Made by a program: the position numbers and the translations under genes
Shown here: piece after piece, positions 1 to 8,179 of the stretch
How the letters are laid out: every line of letters starts with the position of its first letter
How positions within the stretch are numbered: position 1 is the stretch's first letter
The notes under the pieces: generated by a model
The model's database searches: none
Seen by the model: only the letters and a program-made list of their open reading frames with translations
What the model was told of the DNA's origin: nothing
Assembly: GCF_000021745.1 (NCBI RefSeq)
Contig: NC_011666.1
Span: 1,240,001 to 1,304,000 of the forward strand
Direction: 5' to 3'
Origin: Methylocella silvestris BL2
GTDB lineage: Bacteria; Pseudomonadota; Alphaproteobacteria; Rhizobiales; Beijerinckiaceae
Length of the DNA stretch: 64,000 nt

Positions 1-9
1 AATGGCGGT

Positions 10-34
10 CCGAAAACTCTCTGCAAGTTTTCGG
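10..34. repeat. REP-like inverted repeat
   Basis: A 9-bp perfect inverted repeat, CCGAAAACT (10-18) and AGTTTTCGG (26-34), is followed at once by ATGCTCTAG-like sequence. The combination of a GTTTTCGG arm and an ATGCTC end is typical of short palindromic intergenic repeats of Rhizobiales genomes. Only part of the element may lie in the window. It sits downstream of the homospermidine synthase gene (which reads leftwards) and could also serve as its 3' hairpin. Confidence 0.45.
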
Positions 35-119
35 CCCCATGCTCTAGCTTTGCGGCATCATGCGCCGGATCGGCCGGCGGCAAAAGGCGGTTTTTTGGCG
101 TGGCGGCGCAAAAATGCGC

Positions 120-1550
120 CTACCGCACGATCACATTCTTGAACTGCCACGGGCTTTCCGTATCGAGGTCTTCCGAAAACAGCGCGCCGCGGTCCTTCAG
201 CGGCGTCCAGTCGGTGTATTCGCCGATGACCGGCCCGAGATAGGGACGCTGGATCTCGAGACAGCGGCGGAAATCGAGCTCATCGGCCTCGACGATCCCG
301 GCGCGCGGATGTTCCAGCGACCAGACCATGGCGGCGAGCACCGCCGAGCTGACCTGCATCCCGGTCGCGTTCTGATAGGGCGCGATGCGCCGCGTCTCCT
401 CGATCGAGAGCTGCGAGCCATACCAATAGGCGTTTTTCGCGTGGCCATAGAGCAGCACGCCGAGTTCGTCGATGCCGTCGACGATCTCGTCCTCTTCGAG
501 AATGTGCTGCTTTGTCTGCGGAACCCATTGCTGCCCCGCCATTTCGTCGAGCGAGAGAACCGCATCGTCGGCGGGGCGATAGGCATAGTGACAGGTCGGC
601 CGATAGACCACCTCGCCGGCCTCGCGCACGGTGAAATAGTCGGCGATCGAAATCGCTTCATTATGAGTGATCAGCCAGCCATGCTGCGCCTTTGCGGTCG
701 GCGTCCAGGACCGCACGCGCGTGCCCGCGCCAGGGTGCATCAGATAGATCGCGCAGTCGGGCCCAAAGGCGTGCCGCTTGCCTTCCGGCGGCATATGCTT
801 CTCGAAGGTGCCCCAGCCAAGTTCGGCCGGCTGCAGCCCCTCCGAAATGAAGCCCTCGACCGACCAGGTGTTGACGAAGACGCCCATCGGTTTTGGCGAG
901 GCGGAGCGCTGGGTGTCGCGCTCGGCGATGTGGATTCCTTCGACGCCGACCTGGCGCATCAGCTCGGCCCAATGCGCGCGCGTCGTCGGCTCGCCGGCGT
1001 CGATCCCGCAATCGGCGGCGACATTCAAGAGCGCCTGCTTGACGAACCAGGACACCATGCCGGGATTGGCGCCGCAGCAGGAAACCGCCGTGGGCCCCGG
1101 ACCGACCGCGCGCCGAAGATCCAGCACGGCTTCGCGCAGCGCGTAATTGGAGCGCTCCGACAGCGTCAGGCGCGGGTCGGTGTAAAAGCCGACCCAGGGC
1201 TCGGCGACCGTATCGACATAAAGCGCGCCAACCTCATGGGCGAGACGCATGATGGCGACGGAGGAGACGTCGACAGACAGATTGACGATGAACGGCTGGC
1301 CCTCGCCCTCCGTCAGCAGCGGCTTCAGCAGGCCGACGAAATTCTCGCGCGTGACGGGCTTCTGGATAAATTTTATGCCGCGCTCATCGAGCAGCGCGCG
1401 ATCCTTGTCCTTCGGGTCGATCACTGTGAAACGCGATTTGTCGAAAGTGAAATGACGCTCGATTAAGGGCAAAATGCCGCGTCCGATGGATCCGAAGCCG
1501 ATCAATACGATCGGGCCGGTAATCGCGCCATGCACGGGCCATTGCGTCAT
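120..1550 (-). CDS. hss: Homospermidine synthase
   Basis: A 476-residue cytosolic enzyme that makes sym-homospermidine from putrescine, NAD-dependent, the main long polyamine of many Rhizobiales. The N-terminal Rossmann loop GFGSIGRGI (residues 18-26) binds NAD. Conserved blocks follow, such as YVDTVAEPWVGFY and SCCGANPGMVSWF. The length matches the usual ~475-480 residues. The start ATG at 1550 gives MTQWPVHGAITG, a typical N-terminus. The ornithine decarboxylase at 3178-4308, same strand, would supply putrescine, so the two form a split polyamine locus with two unrelated genes between them. A short inverted repeat (105-120) overlaps the TAG stop. Assignment is by recognised family sequence and is firm. 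Confidence 0.93.
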   Translation of the reverse strand: MTQWPVHGAITGPIVLIGFGSIGRGILPLIERHFTFDKSRFTVIDPKDKDRALLDERGIKFIQKPVTRENFVGLLKPLLTEGEGQPFIVNLSVDVSSVAIMRLAHEVGALYVDTVAEPWVGFYTDPRLTLSERSNYALREAVLDLRRAVGPGPTAVSCCGANPGMVSWFVKQALLNVAADCGIDAGEPTTRAHWAELMRQVGVEGIHIAERDTQRSASPKPMGVFVNTWSVEGFISEGLQPAELGWGTFEKHMPPEGKRHAFGPDCAIYLMHPGAGTRVRSWTPTAKAQHGWLITHNEAISIADYFTVREAGEVVYRPTCHYAYRPADDAVLSLDEMAGQQWVPQTKQHILEEDEIVDGIDELGVLLYGHAKNAYWYGSQLSIEETRRIAPYQNATGMQVSSAVLAAMVWSLEHPRAGIVEADELDFRRCLEIQRPYLGPVIGEYTDWTPLKDRGALFSEDLDTESPWQFKNVIVR

Positions 1551-1832
1551 TTCTGTTCTCTCCAGTCTCGATCAGGGGATGCGCGGAACGCCTGCTCCGC
1601 GACTAGGCAAGAGGGGCGGCTAAGTCAAGGACGGCGCGCGGCGCGGGGGGCGCCGAGGCAGGCCGCCCGCGCGCCGGCAGGCGCAATGAAGGGGACTCCA
1701 GCCTATTGCCGCCGCGTGTCGCCTTCATGACCGGTGATCCGCCGCACAGCGCGACGCCGCCGCGGCCGGTAGTTTCGTCCCTTCTGCGCTCGCGCCGGCG
1801 CCAGGGCAGGCGCAAAACCAAAAGGCGAAACT

Positions 1833-2393
1833 ATGCCCGACAATGACAGCCAATCCGCTTCTCCCGCTCTGACGCCGCGCAGCCAGCCAAATTCGCCGGG
1901 CGCCTCGCCTTCGCTCGTCCCGCCGCTCGGAACCTTCTGTGAGACGCCGTCGGGCAATCTGATCGAGCTGCCGCAACTCGGCGCGCAATTCGACAAATTG
2001 GTGCGCGACTACTGCCACAAGGCGACGCTCGACTATCTGATGAAGCAGCGCCTCGAGCTCGTTTTTCCAATTCCGCCGGGCGTTCTCTCCAGCGCGATCG
2101 TCAAGCAGGTCGATCTGGAGAAATATCCGGTCTACGACGGAGCGAATTTCAAAACGCCGGCTCTGCAACTTGGCAAATTCGACGCGGCGGCGATTTTCTC
2201 CGTAAAACCCGCCCTGCCGATCGGCGACAGCAGCCTGACCGGCGCGGGCGTGTCGCTCGGCTATCGCGTGTCGCCGCTGTTTCGCATTTCCGCGACCGGG
2301 TCGCTCGGCCAACAGAGCGCGGACTCATTCAGCCGAAAGATCCCGACGCAGCAGGCCTTCGGCGTCACGATCGTGGTCAGGGGTTCGTTCTGA
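1833..2393 (+). CDS. Hypothetical protein, possible outer-membrane-type C-terminus
   Basis: A 186-residue protein I do not recognise. The first ~35 residues are Pro/Ser-rich low complexity without a hydrophobic signal peptide. The middle (residues 50-85) is mildly helical and charged. The C-terminal ~50 residues alternate polar and hydrophobic residues (VSLGYRVSPLFRISATG, then AFGVTIVVRGSF) and end in Phe, as outer membrane strands often do. That is suggestive only, because no export signal is visible. The ATG at 1833 is preceded by an AAGGCG Shine-Dalgarno-like stretch. It stands alone, divergent from hss and convergent with the GNAT gene. Coding base bias supports a real gene. Confidence 0.6.
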   Translation: MPDNDSQSASPALTPRSQPNSPGASPSLVPPLGTFCETPSGNLIELPQLGAQFDKLVRDYCHKATLDYLMKQRLELVFPIPPGVLSSAIVKQVDLEKYPVYDGANFKTPALQLGKFDAAAIFSVKPALPIGDSSLTGAGVSLGYRVSPLFRISATGSLGQQSADSFSRKIPTQQAFGVTIVVRGSF

Positions 2394-2404
2394 ACGGCAA
2401 GCTG

Positions 2405-2432
2405 GGGAGCGCCGCGCGGCCGCGACGCTCCC
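2405..2432. terminator. Possible hairpin between convergent genes
   Basis: GGGAGCG (2405-2411) pairs with CGCTCCC (2426-2432) around a GC-rich centre that can itself fold. It occupies the 45-bp gap between two convergent genes. No T run follows on either strand, so intrinsic termination is uncertain. Confidence 0.3.
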
Positions 2433-2438
2433 TGATCC

Positions 2439-3023
2439 TCAAGCGGCAAGCAATTCGCGCTCCGCGAAGGAGCCCGTCGCCGTGACGAGCCCGCGCGCGT
2501 CGCGCAACGCGCCCTCGGCAAGTTCGAGGCCAAGAAAACGCGCCTCATCGACCGGACCCGGCATTTCAAGGCGCAGGGTCAAGCGGCGCGAAAAGCCGAA
2601 CGCCTCGTAATAGGGCGCATCGCCAACCAGCAGCACCGCGCGGCAGCCGCGGCCCTGCGCCCGCCACAGCGCCTCGGCCATCATCCGGCGCCCGAGGCCC
2701 CGCGAACGATAAGCGGCGTCGATCGCGAGCGGGCCGAGCATCAGGGCGTCGACGCCGCCGGCGTCGACATGCCAAAGCCGCACCGTGCCGATCAGCCGGC
2801 TTCCATCCTTCATGGAAAGCGCAAGTCCGCGCGCCGGCAGGCGCCCTTCGCGCAGCCGCTCGCAGGCCTTCTCGAATCGCGTCTCGCCAAAGGCGGCGTC
2901 GAGCAAATTTTCGCGCGCGAAAACATCGCCCGGGATCTCCTCGGCGATATGAATCAGGGGCTCGCGGCCAAGCGCGATGAAGGGCGGAACATCCGCCTGG
3001 ACAGGCGTCAAAACAAAGGTCAT
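2439..3023 (-). CDS. GNAT family N-acetyltransferase (YhbS-like)
   Basis: About 194 residues from the ATG at 3023 (MTFVLTPVQADV). An upstream in-frame start is possible but adds an Arg-rich leader unlike the family. The acetyl-CoA loop is visible as YRSRGLGRRMM, following LGPLAIDAAYR. Then comes LLVGDAPYYEAFGFSRR, the typical 'YY.rfGF' segment of the YhbS subgroup. The substrate cannot be read from sequence. It lies between hss and the ornithine decarboxylase on the same strand, about 150 bp downstream of the latter, so polyamine acetylation is a tempting but unsupported idea. The fold assignment is firm and the function open. Confidence 0.8.
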   Translation of the reverse strand: MTFVLTPVQADVPPFIALGREPLIHIAEEIPGDVFARENLLDAAFGETRFEKACERLREGRLPARGLALSMKDGSRLIGTVRLWHVDAGGVDALMLGPLAIDAAYRSRGLGRRMMAEALWRAQGRGCRAVLLVGDAPYYEAFGFSRRLTLRLEMPGPVDEARFLGLELAEGALRDARGLVTATGSFAERELLAA

Positions 3024-3177
3024 CAGTGCCTCCGCGGCCTTAAGCCGGATGCGCGACAACCCTCGCGCCAAGCGAAGGCGCAAAGCCTTCGCCGGCCGAT
3101 CGGGACAGCGATTGGGGAAAATCGTCCGGCGGCGGCGACAAACGCGCCGGCGCCGGTTCGGTTTCAGCTAAAAGGCG

Positions 3178-4308
3178 TCAAATCACATAGGATTTGAGCG
3201 GCGGAAAGCCGTTGAAGCCGACGCTGGAATAGGTCGTCGTATAGGCGCCTGTTCCCTCGATCAGCACTTTGGCTCCGATCTCCAGGCTGACAGGAAGGTG
3301 ATAAGGGTCCTTCTCATACAGCACGTCCACGGAATCGCAGCTCGGCCCGGCGAGCACGCAAGGCTCGGTCTCATCGCCGTCGAACGAGGTGCGGATCGGA
3401 TAGCGGATCATCTCGTCCATGGTTTCAGCGAGCCCATTGAACTTGCCGATGTCGAGATAGACCCACTTCACCACATCGTCGTCGGACTTCCTTGAAATCA
3501 AAACGACTTCCGCCTCGATCACGCCGGCGTTGCCGACCATGCCGCGTCCCGGCTCGATGATTGTCTCCGGGATGTGATTGCCGAAGTGCTTGCGCAGCGA
3601 CTGCATGATCGACTGGGCATAGGCCCGCACCGCCGGAACCTCTTTGAGGTATCGGGTCGGAAAGCCGCCGCCGAGATTGACCATCTGCAGCGCAATGCCG
3701 CGCTCGCCGAGATCGTTGAAGATCGCCGAGGCGGCCTTCAGCGCGCCGTCCCACATGGCGGGATTGCGTTGCTGCGACCCGACGTGGAACGACAGGCCAT
3801 AGGCGACGAGGCCCAGCCGATGCGCATGTTCAAGCACACGCGGCGCGAGATCGACGTCGCAGCCGAACTTGCGCGACAGCGGCCATTCGGCGCCCTTGCC
3901 GTCGCAAAGCAGACGGCAGAACACCTTCGAGCCGGGCGCGGCGCGCGCGATCTTCTCGACCTCGGCCTCGCAGTCGACCGCAAACAGTCTGACGCCAAGC
4001 TCATAGGCGCGCTTGATGTCGCGCTCCTTCTTGATCGTATTGCCGAAGCTGATGCGGTCGGCGGTCGCGCCGCTGGCGAGCGCCGCCTCGACCTCGACGA
4101 CCGAAGCCGTATCGAAGCACGAGCCGAGCTTTGCGAGCAGTTCGAGCACGCGCGGGTCGGGGTTCGCCTTCACGGCGTAATAGACGCGCGTATCCGGCAT
4201 GGCGCTGGCGAAGGACACATAATTCTCGCGCACGACGTCGAGGTCGAGCACGAGGCACGGACCGTCTTCACGACGGTTACGCAGAAATTCCAGGATACGA
4301 TCGGTCAT
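3178..4308 (-). CDS. Ornithine/lysine decarboxylase (alanine-racemase-fold)
   Basis: A PLP enzyme of ~376 residues, fold type III, that decarboxylates ornithine (perhaps also lysine) to putrescine. The PLP lysine is in VYYAVKANPDP (K47). The substrate-side motif GPSCDSVDVLY near the C-terminus carries the essential Cys-Asp of eukaryotic-type ODCs. HVGSQQRNP and GGGFPTRY are also typical. I chose the ATG at 4308 (MTDRILEFLRNRREDGPC), which matches family starts. The frame stays open a further 144 bases upstream, which I regard as leader. Product feeds homospermidine synthase at 120-1550. Such genes in alphaproteobacteria are often preceded by the speF leader RNA. Confidence 0.92.
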   Translation of the reverse strand: MTDRILEFLRNRREDGPCLVLDLDVVRENYVSFASAMPDTRVYYAVKANPDPRVLELLAKLGSCFDTASVVEVEAALASGATADRISFGNTIKKERDIKRAYELGVRLFAVDCEAEVEKIARAAPGSKVFCRLLCDGKGAEWPLSRKFGCDVDLAPRVLEHAHRLGLVAYGLSFHVGSQQRNPAMWDGALKAASAIFNDLGERGIALQMVNLGGGFPTRYLKEVPAVRAYAQSIMQSLRKHFGNHIPETIIEPGRGMVGNAGVIEAEVVLISRKSDDDVVKWVYLDIGKFNGLAETMDEMIRYPIRTSFDGDETEPCVLAGPSCDSVDVLYEKDPYHLPVSLEIGAKVLIEGTGAYTTTYSSVGFNGFPPLKSYVI

Positions 4309-4480
4309 CGCGGCATCCCTTCGAAGGGCGCGGGAAGAACCGCGCCAAAACGAATAAGCTTCGGGGTGAAGGGCGATGCTGGAAACACGCGCGCGCTTTG
4401 GAGACGCGTGCGGTCCAGTTGACCCGCCATTCGCGAGCGATATCGTTTCCACGAAGCCTTAAGCTTCGCAGAGCGAGTCG
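4309..4480 (-). promoter_or_regulatory. Structured 5' leader of the ornithine decarboxylase gene (candidate speF-type leader)
   Basis: On the minus strand upstream of the ODC start several stems can be drawn. GCGAAGC/GCTTCGT has a TTAA loop (4451-4469). CACGCG pairs with CGCGTG (about 4391-4412). CGCGG pairs with CCGCG just before the start codon. A conserved RNA called the speF leader is known upstream of alphaproteobacterial ODC genes. Position fits, but I cannot confirm the covariance model by eye. Confidence 0.35.
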
Positions 4481-5159
4481 CACTGATGCTGCGCCGTTGG
4501 ACAATCGCGCTCCGAAAGGACGCAGAGGCGCCTTGCGAAACGTTCATGGCCTTCGCTTGGAGTGGGAAATCCCCTCCGCACGCCCGGCAAGATAGACAAG
4601 CCTCTTCGGTAAGCCAGCTGTGGAGGCTGACAGAGACCAAAAAAGCCCGGTCCGTCGTTGCTTTAAGTCGCGTCCCCCGTTTGGCGGGGTTCGCCGGTTC
4701 GCCTCCGGCTGTCGGTCCTTTTCAGGCGGTTAACCGGCCTCTTGTCCGGATCCCCGCCAACCGACACACGACCACAGGCACGTGCGAAAATGGGCAAAGG
4801 CAGAAATAGGCAGATTCGCACGGATTTCAAGCAGTTTTTTCACCCGTCTGCGCATCCGCCGCGCAGGCGGCGCCAAAAGACACAGTTCGGCCGCTCTTCA
4901 GCGCCGCGCGCGAGACATAAGCGCCCCGTCGCGCGAGAGCACGACGCCAAAAAATTGCCGACTTTTCGGATCGACATCACGGTCTAACGACTTGGAATCG
5001 TTGATGTTCATTATTTTTGACCGAGGGAGTCCAAAATCATCGCGATCTATCGCCTTGCTGCCGGCCAAAAAGGCCTTTAACCCCAAGGGCGCTCTTGAAG
5101 CCGAAGCCAGAGAACCGGGCCGCCCGGCCTGCGCCGCCCTCCAAAATCCAAAATCGCTC
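4481..5159. other. Intergenic region between ODC leader and glucan biosynthesis gene
   Basis: About 680 bases with no supported gene. It must hold the promoters for ODC (minus) and the OpgD/OpgG-like gene (plus). Small hairpins occur: CCCCG TTTGG CGGGG near 4675 and CGGTTAACCG near 4730. A copy of the 17-bp motif CCAAAATCATCGCGATC lies at 5031-5047 and recurs in the cbb operon. A frame is open leftwards from the opgD start to about 4782 but looks non-coding and lies before the Tat signal. Confidence 0.4.
5031..5047. repeat. Copy of REP-like motif CCAAAATCATCGYGATC
   Basis: The 17-mer at 5031-5047 differs by one base from the arm of the large palindrome at 43268-43312 and resembles 37389-37405. 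The partner arm to its left (about 5003-5020) is degenerate. Its presence at three separate intergenic sites marks it as a dispersed repeat. Confidence 0.5.
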
Positions 5160-6743
5160 ATGACCTTGTTGAACCGCCGCACTCTCGTCACGGGCCTGCT
5201 CGCTTCGAGCGCGTTGACGACGCATCTTGCCTCTGCAGCCTCCCAGGCCGGCCAGCCCGCGCCGGCCGCCTCGCCCGCGCCGCAGCCGAAATTCGATTTC
5301 GACGACGTGCTGCGCCGCGCGAAGGACCTCGCCTCGGCCCCCTTCGACGCGGCGATCGCGCCTCTGCCGGAGGCGCTGAACAAGCTCGACTTCGACGCCT
5401 GGCGCGACATCCGCTTCCGGCCGGACAAGGCTTTCCTGAACAGCCCCGGCAGCCAGTTCCGGCTGCAGCTGTTTCATCTCGGACATCTCTACAAGCGCCC
5501 GGTTACGATCAACACCATCCGCGACGGCATCCCGACGCCGATCCCCTTTACCACCAGCCTGTTCGACTATGGACGGACGAAGCCGGAGAAGCCGATTCCG
5601 GTCAATCTCGGCTTCGCCGGGTTCCGGCTGCACTATCCGCTGAATTCGCCGCGCGTTTACGACGAGGTCATCGCCTTTCTCGGCGCGAGCTATTTCCGCT
5701 TTCTCGGCCGCGACCAGCATTACGGCATATCGGCGCGCGCGCTCGCCATCGGCGCCGGCGGCGAGGAGGAGGAATTTCCGTTCTTCCGCGAATTCTGGAT
5801 CGATTCGCCCGAGGTCAACGCCGACCGCATCACGATCTTCGGCCTGCTCGACAGCCCCTCGACGACGGGAGCCTACCGGTTCGACCTGTTTCCCGGCGTC
5901 GAGACGGCGATGGAGGTGTCGACCGTCCTATATCCGCGCAAGGCCGGCGTCCGCTTTGGCCTCGCGCCGCTGACCTCGATGTTTTTTCTCGGCGAGAACG
6001 ACCGCCGCTTCAACGAGGATTTCCGCCCCGAACTGCATGATTCGGATGGGCTTCTCATCCATTCGGCGACTGGCGAATGGATCTGGCGGCCTTTGCGCAA
6101 CCCGACCAAGCCCGTCATCTCCTCTTTCTTCGATCGCGACGTTCGCGGGTTCGGCCTGCTGCAGCGCGATCGCGAGTTCGACCATTATCAGGACCTCGAT
6201 CTCGCCTATGAGCGGCGCCCGAGCTATTTCGTCGAACCGCGCGAAAGCTGGGGCGAAGGCCATGTCGATCTCGTCGAGCTGCCGACCGAGCATGAGGCCA
6301 ACGACAATATCGTCGCTTTCTTCACGCCGAAGGATTCGCCCGAGGCCAATAAGCCTTTCAGCTACGCCTATCGCCTCGTCTCCAGCCTCAATCTGACGCG
6401 GCTGTCGCCGAACGGACGCGCGCTCAATACCTATCAGACGACGGCCGCCGCGCTTGGCTCCGCCGAGGCTCCGGCCCCCGGCACGCGCCGCTTCATCATC
6501 GATTTCACCGGCGGCGATCTTCCCTTCTACGCAACGGATCCCGGCTCGGTCGAGGTCGTGCCCTCGACCAGCCAGGGCAAGATCGTGCGCTCGTTTCTGG
6601 TGCCGAACCCGCATGTCAGGGGATTTCGCGCCGCATTCGACGTCCAGCTCGACGGCGGTCAATCGGCGGATCTCCGCGCATTCTTGCGGCGCGGATCGCA
6701 GGCGCTCACTGAGACCTGGACCTATCCCTGGCGGCCGGACTGA
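5160..6743 (+). CDS. Periplasmic glucan biosynthesis protein (MdoG/OpgD family)
   Basis: A 527-residue exported protein of the MdoG family, involved in making or trimming the beta-glucan backbone of osmoregulated periplasmic glucans. The start ATG at 5160 gives a Tat-type signal: MTLLNRRTLVTGLLASSAL, with twin Arg at 6-7, a hydrophobic core and an ASA cleavage region near 25. OpgD is Tat-exported whereas OpgG uses Sec, so OpgD is the closer match. Family blocks seen are FDFDDVLRRAKDLA, YKRPVTINTI, FLGASYFRFLGRDQHYGISARALA, FREFWI and FDRDVRGFGLLQRDR. No opgH glucosyltransferase is adjacent; a Rhizobiales cell may use another synthase. Confidence 0.88.
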   Translation: MTLLNRRTLVTGLLASSALTTHLASAASQAGQPAPAASPAPQPKFDFDDVLRRAKDLASAPFDAAIAPLPEALNKLDFDAWRDIRFRPDKAFLNSPGSQFRLQLFHLGHLYKRPVTINTIRDGIPTPIPFTTSLFDYGRTKPEKPIPVNLGFAGFRLHYPLNSPRVYDEVIAFLGASYFRFLGRDQHYGISARALAIGAGGEEEEFPFFREFWIDSPEVNADRITIFGLLDSPSTTGAYRFDLFPGVETAMEVSTVLYPRKAGVRFGLAPLTSMFFLGENDRRFNEDFRPELHDSDGLLIHSATGEWIWRPLRNPTKPVISSFFDRDVRGFGLLQRDREFDHYQDLDLAYERRPSYFVEPRESWGEGHVDLVELPTEHEANDNIVAFFTPKDSPEANKPFSYAYRLVSSLNLTRLSPNGRALNTYQTTAAALGSAEAPAPGTRRFIIDFTGGDLPFYATDPGSVEVVPSTSQGKIVRSFLVPNPHVRGFRAAFDVQLDGGQSADLRAFLRRGSQALTETWTYPWRPD

Positions 6744-6788
6744 GCCGCCGCGCATGTTCGACGACAGCTTTCGATCCCGAGCGTTATC

Positions 6789-7253
6789 ATGATGGTTCGG
6801 CCGGCGATGGCGCAGGATCTGCCGGCGATCGAGCGCATCGAAAACGCCGTCTTCGACGGCGACCGGCTGACGCGCCGGAGCCTGCGCTATTTTCTGACCG
6901 CGAAGCGAAGCTTGATGCTGACCCTCGTCTCTCAGGATGAGGTCGTCGGCTATAGTCTTGTCGGCCTGCGCAAGGGATCATTGAGGGCGCGGCTCTATTC
7001 GATCGCGCTCGATCCCAAGCAGCACGGACGCGGCCTCGGCCGGATGCTGCTTCGCGCCAGCGAGCGCGCCGCCGAGGCGCATGGCGCGCGATTTCTGCGG
7101 CTCGAAGTGCGCACGGACAATCAAAGCGCCATCGCGCTTTATGAGAAAAACGGCTATCGCATTTTCGGCCGCTACCAAGATTATTACGAGGACGGCGGCG
7201 AGGCGATCCGCCTGGAAAAGCCGCTCGAGGCCGATTCTTCGCGATGCAGCTAG
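6789..7253 (+). CDS. RimI-like GNAT N-acetyltransferase
   Basis: A 154-residue single-domain acetyltransferase. Acetyl-CoA binding motif A reads LDPKQHGRGLGRMLL (about residues 75-89). The motif-B region LRLEVRTDNQSAIALYEKNGYRIFG is typical of protein N-alpha-acetyltransferases such as RimI. No tsaB neighbour is present, so the actual target (ribosomal protein, other protein or small molecule) is not settled. It starts 45 bases after the glucan gene on the same strand and could be co-transcribed. Two adjacent ATG codons at 6789 and 6792 make the exact start ambiguous by one residue. Confidence 0.8.
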   Translation: MMVRPAMAQDLPAIERIENAVFDGDRLTRRSLRYFLTAKRSLMLTLVSQDEVVGYSLVGLRKGSLRARLYSIALDPKQHGRGLGRMLLRASERAAEAHGARFLRLEVRTDNQSAIALYEKNGYRIFGRYQDYYEDGGEAIRLEKPLEADSSRCS

Positions 7254-7314
7254 AAATTTCGATTGAAATACGTAATCTGCGCGACAGCCGCGCGGACCAG
7301 ACCGGGCCAATGGG

Positions 7315-8169
7315 ATGACGGGGATAGCAGTGCCGCCGAAAGCAGACGCCGCCGATTTTATTGGCCGATTCAGGGAGATCGTCTCCGATCCGATCAACCT
7401 TCTCGTCGAGCGCATCCCGCAGGCGGGCCTCGTCGAAGATGATCTCGTCTGGCTGCACAATGGCAACCGCGTTCATTACTCGGGCGAATACGCCTATTAT
7501 AAAGAATTCAGCGACATTTTGATCATCAATCGCGGCGTGCACGAGCCGCTTGAAGAATTCGTGTTCCAGGAGTGCCTGAAACTGCTCCCGCCGCGTCCGA
7601 CCATGCTCGAACTTGGGTCTTACTGGGCGCATTATTCCATGTGGCTGAAGAAGAAACATCCCGGCGCCATCGTGACCATGGTCGAGCCGGATGAAGCCAA
7701 TCTGCGGGTCGGGCAGCGCAATTTCGAATTGAACGGTTTTAAGGGGGAATTCACCAAAGCCTTCGTCGGCAAGGGCAATTTCGAGGTCGACCCGTTCTTC
7801 CTGAGCCGCAATCTGACCCACCTCGACATTTTACATGCGGATATTCAGGGCTTCGAGGGCGAGATGCTGGACGGGGCTGAGAAGACCCTTTCCGCCCACA
7901 AGGTCAGCTATGTGTTCATCTCGACTCATTCCCAGGAACTTCATTACGGCGTCCGCAACAAGCTGACGTCGCTCGGCTATCGCGTCGAGATCTCCAGCGA
8001 TTTCGATTTCGAGACGACCTCCTATGACGGGATGGTCTTCGCCTCGAGCCCGTCGGCGCCGCAGGTGCTTGGCGCGGCCGCTCCGCTCGGGCGCGCCGAC
8101 ATCACAAAGACGGGACCGACCGAACTTCTCGCGCGCCTCAACGCGCTGTCGCAGCCGCAGAAAGCTTAG
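7315..8169 (+). CDS. FkbM-like SAM-dependent methyltransferase
   Basis: A 284-residue protein with a Rossmann-type methyltransferase core. The SAM loop is MLELGSYWAHYSMW (about residues 100-113), the acidic ribose-binding strand is VTMVEPDEANLRVG, and a later strand is LDILHADIQGFEGEMLDGA, which matches FkbM proteins closely. The first ~90 residues, including HYSGEYAYYKEFSD, are an N-terminal extension of unknown role. FkbM-type enzymes usually O-methylate sugars or polyketides; the substrate here is unknown. Neighbours give no clear link, though the glucan gene is two genes upstream. Confidence 0.75.
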   Translation: MTGIAVPPKADAADFIGRFREIVSDPINLLVERIPQAGLVEDDLVWLHNGNRVHYSGEYAYYKEFSDILIINRGVHEPLEEFVFQECLKLLPPRPTMLELGSYWAHYSMWLKKKHPGAIVTMVEPDEANLRVGQRNFELNGFKGEFTKAFVGKGNFEVDPFFLSRNLTHLDILHADIQGFEGEMLDGAEKTLSAHKVSYVFISTHSQELHYGVRNKLTSLGYRVEISSDFDFETTSYDGMVFASSPSAPQVLGAAAPLGRADITKTGPTELLARLNALSQPQKA

Positions 8170-8179
8170 GAGCGGCTGC

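Noticed and set aside
60-1466. Long plus-strand open frame opposite homospermidine synthase
   Set aside because: Arg-rich composition with no family features; it is the complement of a well-recognised gene with high GC at codon ends.
4782-5159. 126-codon N-terminal extension of the OpgD-like gene
   Set aside because: It precedes a clear Tat signal peptide at 5160 and has a non-coding composition.
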